Positions 10,947 through 22,417 of a DNA stretch of 64,000 nt are shown here, in pieces. The position numbers and the translations under genes are program-made. The notes beneath the pieces are model-generated. The model worked only from the letters and a program-made list of their open reading frames with translations, was not told the DNA's origin and did not search any database. Position 1 is the stretch's first letter. Every line of letters starts with the position of its first letter. Source of the stretch: Viridothelium virens (taxonomy: Eukaryota > Ascomycota > Dothideomycetes > Trypetheliales > Trypetheliaceae); the NCBI GenBank assembly GCA_010094025.1, contig ML991786.1:1-64000 (forward strand). Direction: 5' to 3'.

Positions 10947-13398
10947 TCATGCTTTCCCTTTGCCCTTCTCGGCCCCGTTGGCCAGGTCAGGATTCAACGG
11001 TTTCTTCTCATCATAGCCGAGACTCTTGACGATCCCTAATCCTTTAGTCCTTCCTTCTCGAAACAGAATTCGATCACCCACTGCCAGATACTCCGGTCTC
11101 TGCACGAATCGAAACGCCACCATCGCACGATCACCCGTACGGATGTATCCCCGATCGATGTCAATAATAGCGCAGGTCTGACTCACAGGTCCCACATGAA
11201 GCATCGCCTGATACCGCGTCTTGATGGTCGTCGCATGAGATAGGATCAGCACTTCCGCCACAAACTCACGATACACCTTTGGCGCCATATCTGGTGTGAG
11301 CTTGTGCAGGACCACCATGCCCTTCCGTACGTCTTTTCGACGCACCCGCTTTAGCGCGAAACTCGCACTTTGGCCGGCGCTGCAGGCGGGGACCGGAATG
11401 CGCTTGCGCTCGATACTACGAATGCTTGTAGTCGCAAATTGGCCGAGAGAGTCAGGTCCAATGAGAATGGTGTCACCGGTGTGGATCACGCCGCTTTTGA
11501 CGACGCCGCTGACGACTGTGCCGACGAAGGGGACGGAGAACGTGTCGTTGACGTGGAACTCAAAGGGTGCCTCTGAGTCGTAGTGACCATGATGCGGGAG
11601 GATATTGAGGAACGTGCGCACAAGGTCGAGAGATTGGCCAGTCACGTTCGAGACTTGAAATACGGGGCATATTCGGCGGGAGACAAATTGAGTCTAAAGA
11701 CAAATTAGTATATAACTCTTGCAAGTCAGTAGTGCCAGATAATGCGATAAGATATGTCAGTTAAGCACACAGGGCCTCGGATTTTGCGGGCAGCCCCCTT
11801 GTTAATATGAAGCTGAATTAGGATTCCCAGAGACGTTCTACCGATTCTCCTTCGATACGTCATTGAGCTCTTCAAGATTCTTTACTCTGGGTGATGCTGA
11901 GGGAACCCCACAAAAAATGGAGGTCAAAACATCGGCCACCTCTGACAGCATCTCTCGTCTTATTCAATCGGGATTAAGAAGCAGTGAGGGATGAACTTAC
12001 AGCTGTTTCGATGCATTCTTCACGATTATTAATGAAGATTGGAATTTTACGAGCTCCAGGGGATTTGAGGATTTTGGTCAATGTGTTAATGGTATCCTGG
12101 AGAATCTGGGGAGGGCAGATATCGATTTTAGTGATGACAACCATTACAGGTACATTCAAGGCGAGCGCGATCCCGAGATGTTCTCTGAGTTTCATCAGTA
12201 TCAAATTTTTCGCGCTGATCGGAGCCGAACTGCACTTACTTGCTCATCCCAATGAGTCCGTTGTTGGCTGCGACCATTAGGAGACAGTAATTGGGCTCGC
12301 TACTTAGCAGTCCAAATACAGTTGTCCTTAGGTACTTTTCATGGCCAGCCAGGTCCGTAAAGCTGATAACTTTGGCGGAACGGTTGCCAATTTCTTCCCA
12401 TGACAATTTTCTACCAGGAACGGCAGAGGTAACGATGTCTCCACGGCTGTCGAATCCCATGATTTCCATACCGACGGAGCTCGTTCGTCCGCTTTCAATT
12501 TCGTGTTTGTGCCTGAAGAGATTGACTCGGGCCTTGCCACGACCATCGTCGAGACCACCTTTGACTAGAACGCCAAGCATCGTACTCTTCCCGGCGTCGA
12601 CTGGGAGGGAAAAAAAAAATCAGTTATTGCCATGATATATGCTTTGATTGGCTCTCACCATTGCCCACAACTGCGATTCTTGTCTCGATCACATCATCCA
12701 CACTCTCAGGCCGCCGTCGTATTATCAGCTTCCCGTAAATGCCCTTTTCCTTTCCTTTTCTCTCTCCGTCCATCTCTTCCTCCCCGCCAACACCCCGCGT
12801 GGCTAGAACTCGACAATGGGCCCCTATGCCTTCCGCCGTCTGTTTTATCCTCGCTAGCGAAAACTCCCAATCTTCAAGTGTAAACCCCATGGCGTCGCCA
12901 TTGTCCTCGAGGCCCAGGTCAAACAGCGTCTCGCCGTGACCCTCCTCAAGCCGCCCGTTGAGATAGCCCGTCAGTAGAGATCGGGACTCATCGGCATCGG
13001 CAGATTTATCGAGGAGAAGATGGCGTAAGCGGACATGGGAGGACTCTTCGGCAAGACCTAGCGAATCGATGATATCTAGTTCAGCATGCTCGGAGGTGAT
13101 GATTGAGGAAGTGGCCGTGCCCGGACCCGTGCCATAGCCGGAGTCGGTCTCTGTCTGGGCTGGCGGGTGCTTATATGATTTTTGCTTGTGGACGTAGTCG
13201 GTCTCTTGCGCTTGGCTTGGGGGCCGTCTGAGTGATTGTTGCTTCTGGACGTAATCGGCGAAGTCACTGAGGGCCTTCGGTTTCTGCCGTTAGCGGACTG
13301 CACCTAAGAGGAGACTGAGGAGGAAGTATTCATACCGCGTCACCTTTTCGCCGCTCTTGTGCTGTTTGTTTGTTGTATCTGTTCTCTTTCGTGCTCAT
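10947..13398 (-). CDS. GTPBP1/GTPBP2-like translational GTPase
   Basis: Predicted 659-residue GTPase of the EF-Tu-like GTPBP1/2 group, known in animals for a role in translation and mRNA surveillance; the fungal role is not settled. Exons are 13398-13336, 13283-12659, 12600-12240, 12184-12001 and 11693-10947, all in phase. The first 200 residues are a low-complexity, Gln/Thr-rich leader. G1 is GNVDAGKST, split by an intron after the Asn codon. G3 is [12 protein letters not shown] and G4 is ITKIDICPP. The C-terminal half has the beta-barrel domains: a cap-like [13 protein letters not shown] and a final barrel ending in a Lys-rich tail. The last intron (12000-11694, 307 bases) is long for this window. 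The start ATG at 13398 begins [19 protein letters not shown]; it is the first in-frame ATG with good splicing behind it. Confidence 0.9.
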
Positions 13399-15182
13399 TT
13401 TGGCCACTGAGGGTACCTAAGCGGGTTTGGGTAAATTTGGGAAACCGCAGTAATAAACACATGAGCATTGAAATGCGAGTGGAGGCGCGCAAGCCAAGTC
13501 AGATCCTATCCTAGAAGCGATCTGTGGAGAGAAGGTCCAAGCAATTTATAGGGTTCGCGGGGTGAGAGTTGACTCGATGTCCCGCATGACGCATCGAAGC
13601 GCCATCACTTCTGTTCTCCACCGCGATGTTGTAGAGAGTGTGAGGGTCGACTTACGCAGGTGCCAAAGTGATTCACCACCTGCAGATATGCCCTTGAACT
13701 CCTGTTCATAGTTTCCCAGCTACTACTCCTGAGCACATCACAATATTAGCCATCCTCACCTATCGCTAAGCCTTGCTCGAGCTGCATCACACCGGCTGGC
13801 TTTGTTCCACAGGAGCCATTTGGCAGAGTCACATCATAGCAAAGCGTAAGGATAGGTAATTTCCCGGAGCAACATGTTCTTCGTACTATCAAAGCTCCAG
13901 ATGTCACATTCGACGTTCGCTTCTGCTCCATCTCAAACATGGATCCGATACACTGCTCCATCCGCACTTTCCGGTTGCAATCATAGCCACCGCTAATTCT
14001 ACCTATCGCTCAATGAGAGAAGAGTTGGATTTTTCGCGGATCTCAAGCATTTGAGCTGCCCCTGTATAGATGTTCCAATTTTGATGACTCATTGGGGAAT
14101 GTTTGAGCAGATACCCTTTTCAGCACTCGCCATGGGACAACTAATATGACTTAAAATCTCTCTCCAAAGTATTCCAACTTCATTTGCATTGACACTGATA
14201 CCGAAATATTCATATTTTTTTTTCTTCTTTTTTTTCGCACGATATGGATTCCATGTTCGAAATGAGAATTTCGCCCTTTCACTTGCGAAACGTGAAATGA
14301 GCAGCACAATTTGGTAGCCCATGTATGAATTGGTCTCAGTGTGAGTGCCACGTCTCGGGGTTCACTTGCACATTTGGAAGACTGTTTGTGTCATTGTCTA
14401 TATCCAAGCAATACGGGCATGCACATGCTTTGAGAGATCAACCAAGCGCATCCATAACAAAGCCCGCGAGGATGTCTGGAACGGGCCACGATTGATACTG
14501 CTTTTAGCCAAATTATTGGCTAATTGTCTAAGCTGCGGTTGTGTCATTCTGAGGGAGCAGCCCGTAATGAACCTCGCGTGCCTCCGAGCCGGGCCAAGTC
14601 TGGGAAGTTGTTTCGTACTAGCAAGAGGACCGAGTAGTGTCGAGCGAAGGGAAGGGGTCGGATGCATCGGACCCGTAAGATCATCTCTCCGACTAAGAGC
14701 TGGAAACGTTCTTCCTTCATTATATTGAGGCTTTCGGATGCAGTCATTTGTGATTTATGGGGTAGAGTAACCTCGCTCTTTGGTCTAAAGTCTAAACGGA
14801 TCTCCTAACAAAAGAAATTCCTTAGAAATCAAGAACCATGGTGTCATATGCAGTGACAACATGCCTATAGGAGATCCTCCTGCTAACAAAGAAACGTTGA
14901 CGAATCTAAAGGTTCCCAGAGATCTCGCTGTGCGAGGGGCGAACAGTGGGGATGAACCGTGCCAACTGCCGTTGAAATACAAGTAGAACCAGCGCGAAAG
15001 AAGTCACGATCTACGATACTTCGCATCTCGCCAGTGCACGTCCACTATCCAAGATTGACTTTGCTCGGTAAGCAAGGATGCAGAGCGAACAGTAAAGCAA
15101 GCGCACAAGCCGACTATCCCCTCATTTCCCACCCGTCCCGTACTCTATCGTATCAGTTGCTGCCACACTTCCCAGGCCTCTC
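13399..15182. other. 1.8-kb gene-free stretch
   Basis: It holds the promoter of the GTPBP1-like gene at its left end and the 3' flank of the 15183 gene at its right end. Near 14210-14240 there is a T-rich run. The open frame 14345-14728 on the plus strand has no recognisable domain. Minus-strand sequence 15002-15120 could hold one more exon of the neighbouring gene (see findings). Confidence 0.4.
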
Positions 15183-16667
15183 CTACCCATCCTCCAAAAT
15201 CATCTCACCAAATCTCAAACACCGTGCAGCTCGCGGCTGCATTACTAGCTCTGCATGTACACAATGCTCTGCGCAAGCACCTATAGGGCGATCAGTCGAT
15301 TCGGTATCAGTTGACGTCACCTGTGTCCCCCGAGGCTGCAGAAGGACCGCATTCCAATAGACGGAACATCTAACACATGGATCAATGAATTCACCCGTGT
15401 GACCGTTGATAGCTTGCTGAACGTGCTGCTCATACCGCCGCAGTGGACCAAAGTACTCTCTTCCGAATTGGGCGCGGAGATCTAGTCGTCTCTGCGGTGT
15501 TGCTGGATCTTTCTCATCGAAGATGTTCTTGAACAAGGCTAATCTGTCAAAGATATCTTTGGCCGGCTGGAAATGGTGTTCACGAATTTGCGGAGGAATG
15601 CGGGAATCCCGAGACGCCGTGAAAAAGTCCGTTTTACCACCAAAAACCCAAGGATTCCACGTCGTCTTCTTACCCACATCCCATGAAGGTCTGCTTGCTC
15701 CCACAGCTTGCGATGTTTCGTCAAAGCACACAGCTGTAGGCACACAAGGAGGGACCTTTTTTTGTGTCCTTCCTTCTGTCTGCCAAGTTTTCCGAATCTT
15801 CAGAGTGTCCAGAAAGTTTCCAAGCGACTGTTGCTCAAGTGTTATGCGGGGTAAATATCGATTTCTAGTGCTCGATTTCTCATCTGCCTTCTCCTTCTCC
15901 TTTTCATGACACCGGAGAATTAGTAGTGCAATTTCCACAACGCTGCGACAAATCCATTTTTCCTTGAGAAACTTGAAATCGTCTTCCAGTTCTTTGGTTG
16001 CGGTTGTCAGTATGAGGTTCAATATCAACATTAAGACGAGCTATTTACCTGGTTGCTCAGGACATCGCAAATCAAATGCTGGGTGTTTGAGTTGTTGCTC
16101 CAGTCGTTTCTGTATTTTAGCAATTTCCTGCCGTATTGCTGCTGCAGGGTCTTCTTGAGTCGCTTCACCTGAGGGTACTGCTGGAGCCTCTGGAGGATTT
16201 GCTGCAGGGTCTTTTTGAGTCCTTTCACCTGAGGATACTGCTGAAGCCTCTTGAGGATTTGTTTCCCAGGAGCAAAAGGAGTTGAACAAGGTACGATGTT
16301 GTGAAACAACGCATTTGAAGAGCGGAAAGAGTCGACATTGCCACATCGATCTAGCCACTGGGTTCTGGGATGGGGGCACTATAGGATAGTCTCCGTTCAT
16401 TGTGGGTTGAACACATGTCTCGCGATGTTCTTCCAGAACTTGAAGGCAATCGTCGGTATCGCGCTCGAAGGCTGCAATAGCATCTTGAATGTTTCTCAAA
16501 ACGTTGATTTTTGCAAACTTTCGCGAACTCTCTGTGATATTTCGGAACCATTGATCGAAATGCGCCGTTTGTTCTTTTGAGCCAAGGGGATAGGGAAGAA
16601 TGTGTAGAGAAGGATCCTCCCACTTTCCATGGCTCCCCCAAAGGTCCCAACACTCGCCGGTTGACAT
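15183..16667 (-). CDS. Unrecognised protein with duplicated segment and Cys/His-rich tail
   Basis: Predicted about 475 residues in two exons (16667-16049, 15991-15183), GT-AG and in phase (PELEDDF at the junction). I do not recognise the family. Visible parts: a helical N-terminal half; a Pro/Glu/Ala-rich linker made by a 60-bp tandem duplication (about residues 135-180); a Lys/Glu-rich helix; and a C-terminal tail with CVRC and CAEHCVHAE that could bind zinc. No ATG lies upstream in frame before a stop. However, a good acceptor (TTGAATCAG) sits at about 16704, so a first exon further upstream may be missing and the ATG at 16667 is only the first in-frame one. Just beyond the stop at 15183 another exon could follow. 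It sits behind the acidic-run gene at 16859 on the same strand and could be functionally or even physically linked to it. Confidence 0.55.
16141..16260 (-). repeat. 60-bp tandem duplication within the coding region
   Basis: Two adjacent 60-base units (16141-16200 and 16201-16260) differ at about six positions. Each encodes 20 residues of the type PEAPAVPSGEATQEDPAA. The length is a multiple of three, so the frame is kept, which supports the reading that this stretch is translated. It lies in the linker of the gene at 15183-16667. Confidence 0.9.
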
Positions 16668-16858
16668 ATTGTACAATTTGAGAGCGAGAATTTTTACAAT
16701 ATCCTGATTCAAGAAAATATTTACACATATTTAGACTGCATTAAATAAATGTGACTGTTTGCTGTGTAGTGCAGCCAATTGCACTCCCACCTATCATACA
16801 AGTTTGTGTTTGGACGAGAAACCGATTGAGACAAAGAGGAACACGAGAGACAATATTA

Positions 16859-18118
16859 TCAACAAAAGCGAGGCGGTCGTAAGACAAATGGCCCATAGTA
16901 CTGCTTTTCGAAAGCAAATTCTTCATCGCTGATGACCAGTTCCTCACCAAATTGCTTCCCAAATCTGAACCAATCTGCATCTTTTTGGGAAATTTTTGAG
17001 AGGATGCTATCCGGAAGGCGGGCGTAGGAGATTGGACCGACACCTGGAAAATCAAAATACCGATGTTCTAAATTCACGATGCTTCGTTTGTATCGTTCCT
17101 CTCGAAAGTCTTCGAGGTCTTTGTTATTATGGGTGTCTTTGTTGTCGCTGTCTTTATCATCGCCGTCTTCATCCTCATCCTCCTCATCATCGTCTTCATC
17201 CTCATCCTCATCCTCATCGTCTTCATCATCATCGTCTTTATTATCGCTCTCCTCATCTTCACTAGGCGGAAGTGGGCCTGGATCATGCCAGTGTTCCACG
17301 GGTTTGTAGCACTGGTCAAGAACAATCCAGAATCCGCCATCCGTCAACGACTTTACCACGAGGAATGGCGATTGCAAAAATGGTTGACGGTAGCGTTGGA
17401 GATCTCCTATGCGGCGGGGTAGGAAAGCTCCTTGTCTGCGGTAGTAAAGTCTACCTACAATGATGAACCGACCAATATCGTTTCCACATTCTGTTTCAGA
17501 GGTACTATCCGGACAGTATCTTGAATGAGAAGCCAGCCAGTCCTCGTCGCCACATCTTTTGACTTGGCAGATACAATAACTTACACAAAACTTGGAAGGT
17601 GGCGTCGAGGGGTGTCCCTCTCTATCTGGCCGGAATCTCCCCGCCCAATCCAGACGTACCGCGAATTCGATCGGATTGCATGACCCAACCACTAAGAAAT
17701 TGTTCCTGTATCGATCCACAGTAGCGAATGACAACGCGCCCTGAGAGAACTCGAATTTCTTTTCCAAATCATCATCCGTTAAGGAGTCGTCCAATGCGAG
17801 GAGCTTAGCGAACAGCTTCTGTTGTGTTATTTCGTGATCCTCGAAGTGAGCATCTTCATATTGTGACTTGGCGATTGCCTCTCTACGCTGATTAATCCGC
17901 TCTTGTTCCTGTAGCTTTTGTTGCCGTTGAGCGTCGGCTTCCAGCCGGTTCTTGACATCAATGGTGAGGCTTGGTAGTGCTGCCTGGAGTGCTTCATTAA
18001 CTGCTTGGCGGATAGCAACTCTAGTAGCTTCATTAAGGGTAGATGATGATGCGGGAGACGACATGTTGGCCATAATAATATTGAGTGAAGGGTAGAGTAA
18101 TTGCGCTTTTGAAGGCAA
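16859..18118 (-). CDS. Unrecognised protein with a long acidic run
   Basis: Single-exon open frame of 419 residues, or about 404 if the ATG near 18073 (MANMSSP) is used. The N-terminus predicts an amphipathic helix and coiled coil (VAIRQAVNEALQAALPSL, then a Gln/Glu/Arg-rich stretch). A middle globular part has scattered Cys and Trp, including CVSYCICQVKRCGDEDW. About 50 nearly pure Asp/Glu residues follow, encoded at 17155-17270, and then a folded-looking C-terminus ending in RPPRFC. There is no signal peptide or membrane segment. I do not know the family. Codon use outside the acidic run looks like that of its neighbours. A second gene of unknown type follows on the same strand. Confidence 0.65.
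   Translation of the reverse strand: MPSKAQLLYPSLNIIMANMSSPASSSTLNEATRVAIRQAVNEALQAALPSLTIDVKNRLEADAQRQQKLQEQERINQRREAIAKSQYEDAHFEDHEITQQKLFAKLLALDDSLTDDDLEKKFEFSQGALSFATVDRYRNNFLVVGSCNPIEFAVRLDWAGRFRPDREGHPSTPPSKFCVSYCICQVKRCGDEDWLASHSRYCPDSTSETECGNDIGRFIIVGRLYYRRQGAFLPRRIGDLQRYRQPFLQSPFLVVKSLTDGGFWIVLDQCYKPVEHWHDPGPLPPSEDEESDNKDDDDEDDEDEDEDEDDDEEDEDEDGDDKDSDNKDTHNNKDLEDFREERYKRSIVNLEHRYFDFPGVGPISYARLPDSILSKISQKDADWFRFGKQFGEELVISDEEFAFEKQYYGPFVLRPPRFC
17155..17270 (-). repeat. Acidic low-complexity tract (GAT/GAA/GAG repeats)
   Basis: Imperfect trinucleotide and hexanucleotide repeats, read on the plus strand as tcatcc and tcatcatc units, encode an almost unbroken run of Asp and Glu within the gene at 16859-18118. 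Such tracts change length by slippage, so alleles may differ here. Confidence 0.85.
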
Positions 18119-20780
18119 GATTGAGTTCTGGTTTTTGACTGTGCTTCTTTGCGCAAGGTGCGCAGCTTATGTACCGTAATTCCTGATAAAGAAGCCTTCC
18201 GAATACGTGTACACATCGCTCAAAATCACTTCTGCTTTCATCCAAGAACTTTCACAAGTCCTTTCATCAAATCTTTGTTTTTTCTCCAAAAATGAATTAG
18301 CAGTTCGTGCGATTATAGATGATCGTCGTCGTCTATGGATATACAACGACTCGATCCAGAGTGACTAACACTGAATATGGCGAACTGCTCGAGCGTTTCA
18401 TTGTTTAAGACTTGTCTCTCTTTGTGTAGCTTTACGTGATGTCATTCAGGGCCGCAATATCTGACGCGCCGGCTACCCTCTGCCTCCATTTTCAGTTCGG
18501 GAAGGCACTCTGTACTCTAATTGTCATGACAATGCAATGTCCAACTAAAAGTATTCCCGTGTGCATTAATTCAAATATTCTATATGCGATATGACTGCCG
18601 AAGTAGTTAGTATTGTCAGATCGAGGGGATGATTTAACAGCTTGGTGCTCCTTGAAGCGTTTCAAGTAACCCTTTCAGGTCCAAAATTAGCCACAGATCG
18701 CAGATCAATATCCCAATCTCATCTCATCAGTGTCAACGAATTTGTGAGAAGGGCGTGCGCCGTCACCTATTTCGACACAGGAAAATAGAACCTGCTATCA
18801 AACCTCATAGTCGCTGTTTATCTCATTAGTGGCCTCTCCCTTCGTAGGCTAAATTTCCTCCAGGTCAGGCTCATCCTCTACCTCGTCTAGTTCAATATTC
18901 ACCTATATACCGAAGTCTTATTTCTGCTATCTCTGATGTGGCTATTCTACTTCCTTTTCTTATTGATCAAAGATGCCACTCTCTGTTTTGGCAGATGTGC
19001 TTCGATAGTCATGGAGGAATTTGTCGACTTCGAGAATGTCTGTTCTGAGGTGATTACGTTAGTCAGTAAGTAGGACGTCGCAGAGGGCAAGGAGCGCTTG
19101 CAGTCATCGGACATTAGTGGTATGACAAAGGTATCAAACCCCATCTTTATAAGAATATACCCGCGTTACCGTTGGCCAATCCAAAAAGCTATCGTCCTGA
19201 TTTGGTCATTTCGATTTTCTCAATCTAGATCGCGCTCAAGGTCGATTTTCGTTGCACTCGCTAGGTCGGTGTATCACCGGCACCTTCGCAACAGCAAACA
19301 TGGACGGGAAATGAACATTATATACTTCGGAGACGCTGAAGGTAATTTGATCTTGCAATGCGACATTGAACACAGCTAGCCTCCACGAGCTCTTTCAAAA
19401 GAGGAAGTTCTTGACTTCAATTCCATTCTTCTTTTCTTAGTTTCAATTCTGAGTGGGAATAGTCGGTAGCATTCTAGGTGGGTTTTCACCGTTCGCCAAG
19501 AAATGAGCAAGAACACAGGCGCGCCAATTTTTGCGGTAGGAACGTGATGGATCAGATAAGAATGAACGGCCACCACCAGATAAGAACATTAACAAGCTAG
19601 TATTCACGATGAAAAGACCATAACGGTATCGAATTAGGCGATCATTCCAGAAAGGTGAGAGTAGCAGACTAGTCTTCCTGGAAAGAACTACAACATATTG
19701 TATAAGAATGGATCAGTCCTCGCTCTCCTGTTGTGCATCTAGAACAGACGAATGAAAGGCAATGTGTCTCGTGCAAAGCTTTAGCCGGCCACCGCTCTGC
19801 AACAGTCGCGCCATGGGGTAATGTCACAGAATCACAAGATAAAATCCAACTCCAACGGAGGGAAAAGACTGTTGGTCGCGACAAAGTCTAGGAGAGAGCG
19901 AAAGCTTAGGAACCGAGCTGACAGGGCTGGGGAATTTTGCTTTACCTTTGCAACTAGCTCACTGTTTCCAAAGCCCGAGTGACCAAGGACGTCCGCAGGC
20001 GCAATTTTGGAATTGGAGAGATCGTATTGTATCGAAGGAGGATTCTGTTCATGGGTTACGTGCAGGGAATACACCTTGTTGCTCCGTCTTCCGTTCGTTT
20101 AGATCCACATGCTGAGGTGCTGAAGTAAGTCCCTCATTGGAACGTGCTCATCGTTGGGCATGAGAGACGGGAACTCTCCCCATCCGAGCCGAAACAACCT
20201 TGAACGTTTCTGCGAACGAATCGACCAATGGGCTACGATTATTCTAGGTGCTCGGTCGCTAGTGTACTCTAGGTACTCTACCATAGCATCCATCGGACAG
20301 CTGTGGATTTTGGATGTGCATGCCTCTTATTTCCCGAAAACCATGGCGAATATTCTGTCTGCTTAGAATATCAATAGAAGAATGTGCTGAGAGACTGGTT
20401 CGTAACCGCTGTCGCCACTATCGTACGGTCTTGTACTTGTACTTCGCAGTTGCGAGACAGGCTTCCCGCGTTGAAGCGCTGATGCGCTGATGTCTCCCCG
20501 CAGAACCTCGTGAAACACTTGATGACAAACTTTGAGCAACTGCGCACGGGGCAACACGGACTTTACTCCAGAGGTGTTGGACATTTTTAATCAAGTTCTC
20601 GTAATGTCAGCTGCTCGTCTACCTAGTGTAATGACGCTAGAGGGAATCCTTGCGATCGATTCGTGTATCCAATACTCCAGGTTGCAACAGATATAAAACG
20701 TAGCACTTGGTCCCCTTTCATACTCGCTAGGTATTCAGACGATCCTGCACACAGAAACAAGCTCCCCTTCAACCTTCATA
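18119..20780. other. 2.7-kb gene-free stretch
   Basis: It carries the upstream flanks of the acidic-run gene and of the NmrA-like gene. Only short open frames occur (for example 18947-19144 minus and 19669-19884 minus), without domains or matching splice partners. I see no terminal repeats or transposase remnants that I would defend. Confidence 0.4.
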
Positions 20781-22002
20781 ATGGCAACAAAACAATCCGT
20801 CCTCTTGCTCGGAGCAACGGGCGAGACAGGAAGAGCAGTGGTCAATGCATTGATAAAAGATGGCAGCTTTGTAAATCTACCCCTGTTCCTATTCTTCTTT
20901 GCCAGACTTCCCTCTGCCGGGCTATCTAAGCTCATGTACTTATATTTGATCTTATGATTTGCGAAGGATATCAAACTGCTCGTCCGCAAAGCATCGCTCG
21001 AAAAGCCCGCAGTCAAAGAGTTTGAAAAGCAGGGGCTTGAGATCCGCGTGGGCAATCCGGCAGATGGCGCCGAAGCACTGGTTCCGATAATGAAAGACGT
21101 TCACACCGTCATCAGTACCATCGATGCTCTCTCTCAATCTACGCAATTGCCCCTTGTTCAAGCCGCCAAACAGGCAGGCGTCAAGCGCTTCGTGCCTTGC
21201 GCATTCATCACTGTCTGCCCTCCCGGCGGAATCATGTGGATCAGAGATGAGGTTTTTCCTCTCTCCCTATATGCTTTCCATCTGCTTTCTTAGTAACGTC
21301 GCAACAGAAAGAAACTGTCTACCAAGAAATCTGGAGAGCCAGACTGCCTTACACCATCATCGACTGTGGCTTCTGGCACCAGGTTACGTTCCCATCACTT
21401 CCGTCTGGACGGACAGCCTATGCCCAGATGATGCCCGAAAACACGATGCCTGGTGACGGAAATACGCCGACTCTACTCACAGACTTACGCGACGTAGGGA
21501 CATATGTGGCCCGGATCATCAAGGATGAGCGAACGCTCAACAAATTTGTTGTCACGTACAGCGACGAGTTGAGTGAAAATGAGATATTCGATATCATGGA
21601 GGAGGTAAGCGGAGAAAAGATCGAGAGGAAATATGTAAGTGCTATCTGCCGATTCCTAGATTCTGCCCACCGCATTGAATCGGCTGTGACGTGATACCAT
21701 GATATTAATCGAACTTGTGGCTTCGACAGGAGACTGGCGAGGAAATACTTGCTAAACTGGAGGCAGCGTCCAAAGCTGTCGATAAGGACCCGGGTGATGT
21801 TGGATCACGTTTCCAAATGGCCATACATCAGTATAATTACAGCAAATTCATTCGTGGAGATAATACTCTAGAGATGGCAAAGTATCTGGGATATCTGGAC
21901 GTGAAAGAACTCTATCCTGACTTCAAGCCCATCACTTTCAAGGAGTTTGCGAAAGAGCTGCTGGACGGGAAGATCGCAAGGCCTTACGAAGGTCGATTCT
22001 AA
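20781..22002 (+). CDS. NmrA-like / isoflavone reductase-like NAD(P)-binding protein
   Basis: Predicted 324-residue atypical short-chain dehydrogenase from four exons: 20781-20870, 20967-21251, 21308-21634 and 21730-22002; all introns are phase 0. The Rossmann glycine motif is at the very N-terminus (LLLGATGETGRAVV), followed by the NADPH-type basic stretch LLVRKASLEKP. Further family marks are VHTVISTIDALSQ, the AGVKRFVPCAF segment and TIIDCGFWHQVTF. The C-terminal part is the variable substrate region, with NYSKFIRGDNTLEMAKYLG. Isoflavone reductase-like members often act on aromatic or phenolic substrates, and NmrA-like members sense redox state; the sequence does not decide between enzyme and sensor. 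The reduced cofactor is probably NADPH. No biosynthetic cluster surrounds it. Confidence 0.85.
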
Positions 22003-22417
22003 TGTTCGATATCCGTCAAGAGCCAGATTCGTAAAGATAGGTCGCAACAAATATATACTCGTTTTACTCCAACCTAGATTGACAGCCGGAAGTCGTTTGA
22101 GCGAGGACGTTTGAAGAGATTCGAGCACTAGATTGTCCTAATGACCTTCCTACGGTCGTGCCACCATAAGAGTATCGAAGAAAAATCTGGACGAAATCTT
22201 CATAGCCCTATCTTCGTCCATACAACGCGGCAGGGTCCCAGCAAGACCTTGAGGCAGGGGTAAGCACATTATCTTCTCCGGCCAACATTTCCGATCACAG
22301 CCTCTGTAGCTAAATCGAACAACTTTCGTAAGGCGTGGTCTGTTGTACTGAAGATCTATGGTTTAATATCTCAGGTGCATCAAGTACATCGTCATCATAA
22401 GGCTGCTTGTGACATGC
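22003..22417. other. Intergenic region, tail to tail
   Basis: 415 bases between the convergent NmrA-like and hydrolase genes. They should hold two 3' untranslated regions. Nothing else is visible. Confidence 0.4.

Noticed and set aside
16729-16858. One large gene joining the acidic-run protein and the Cys/His-tail protein
   Set aside because: The acceptor near 16704 is good, but no phase-0 donor with a normal sequence exists in the upstream gene, so I keep two genes.
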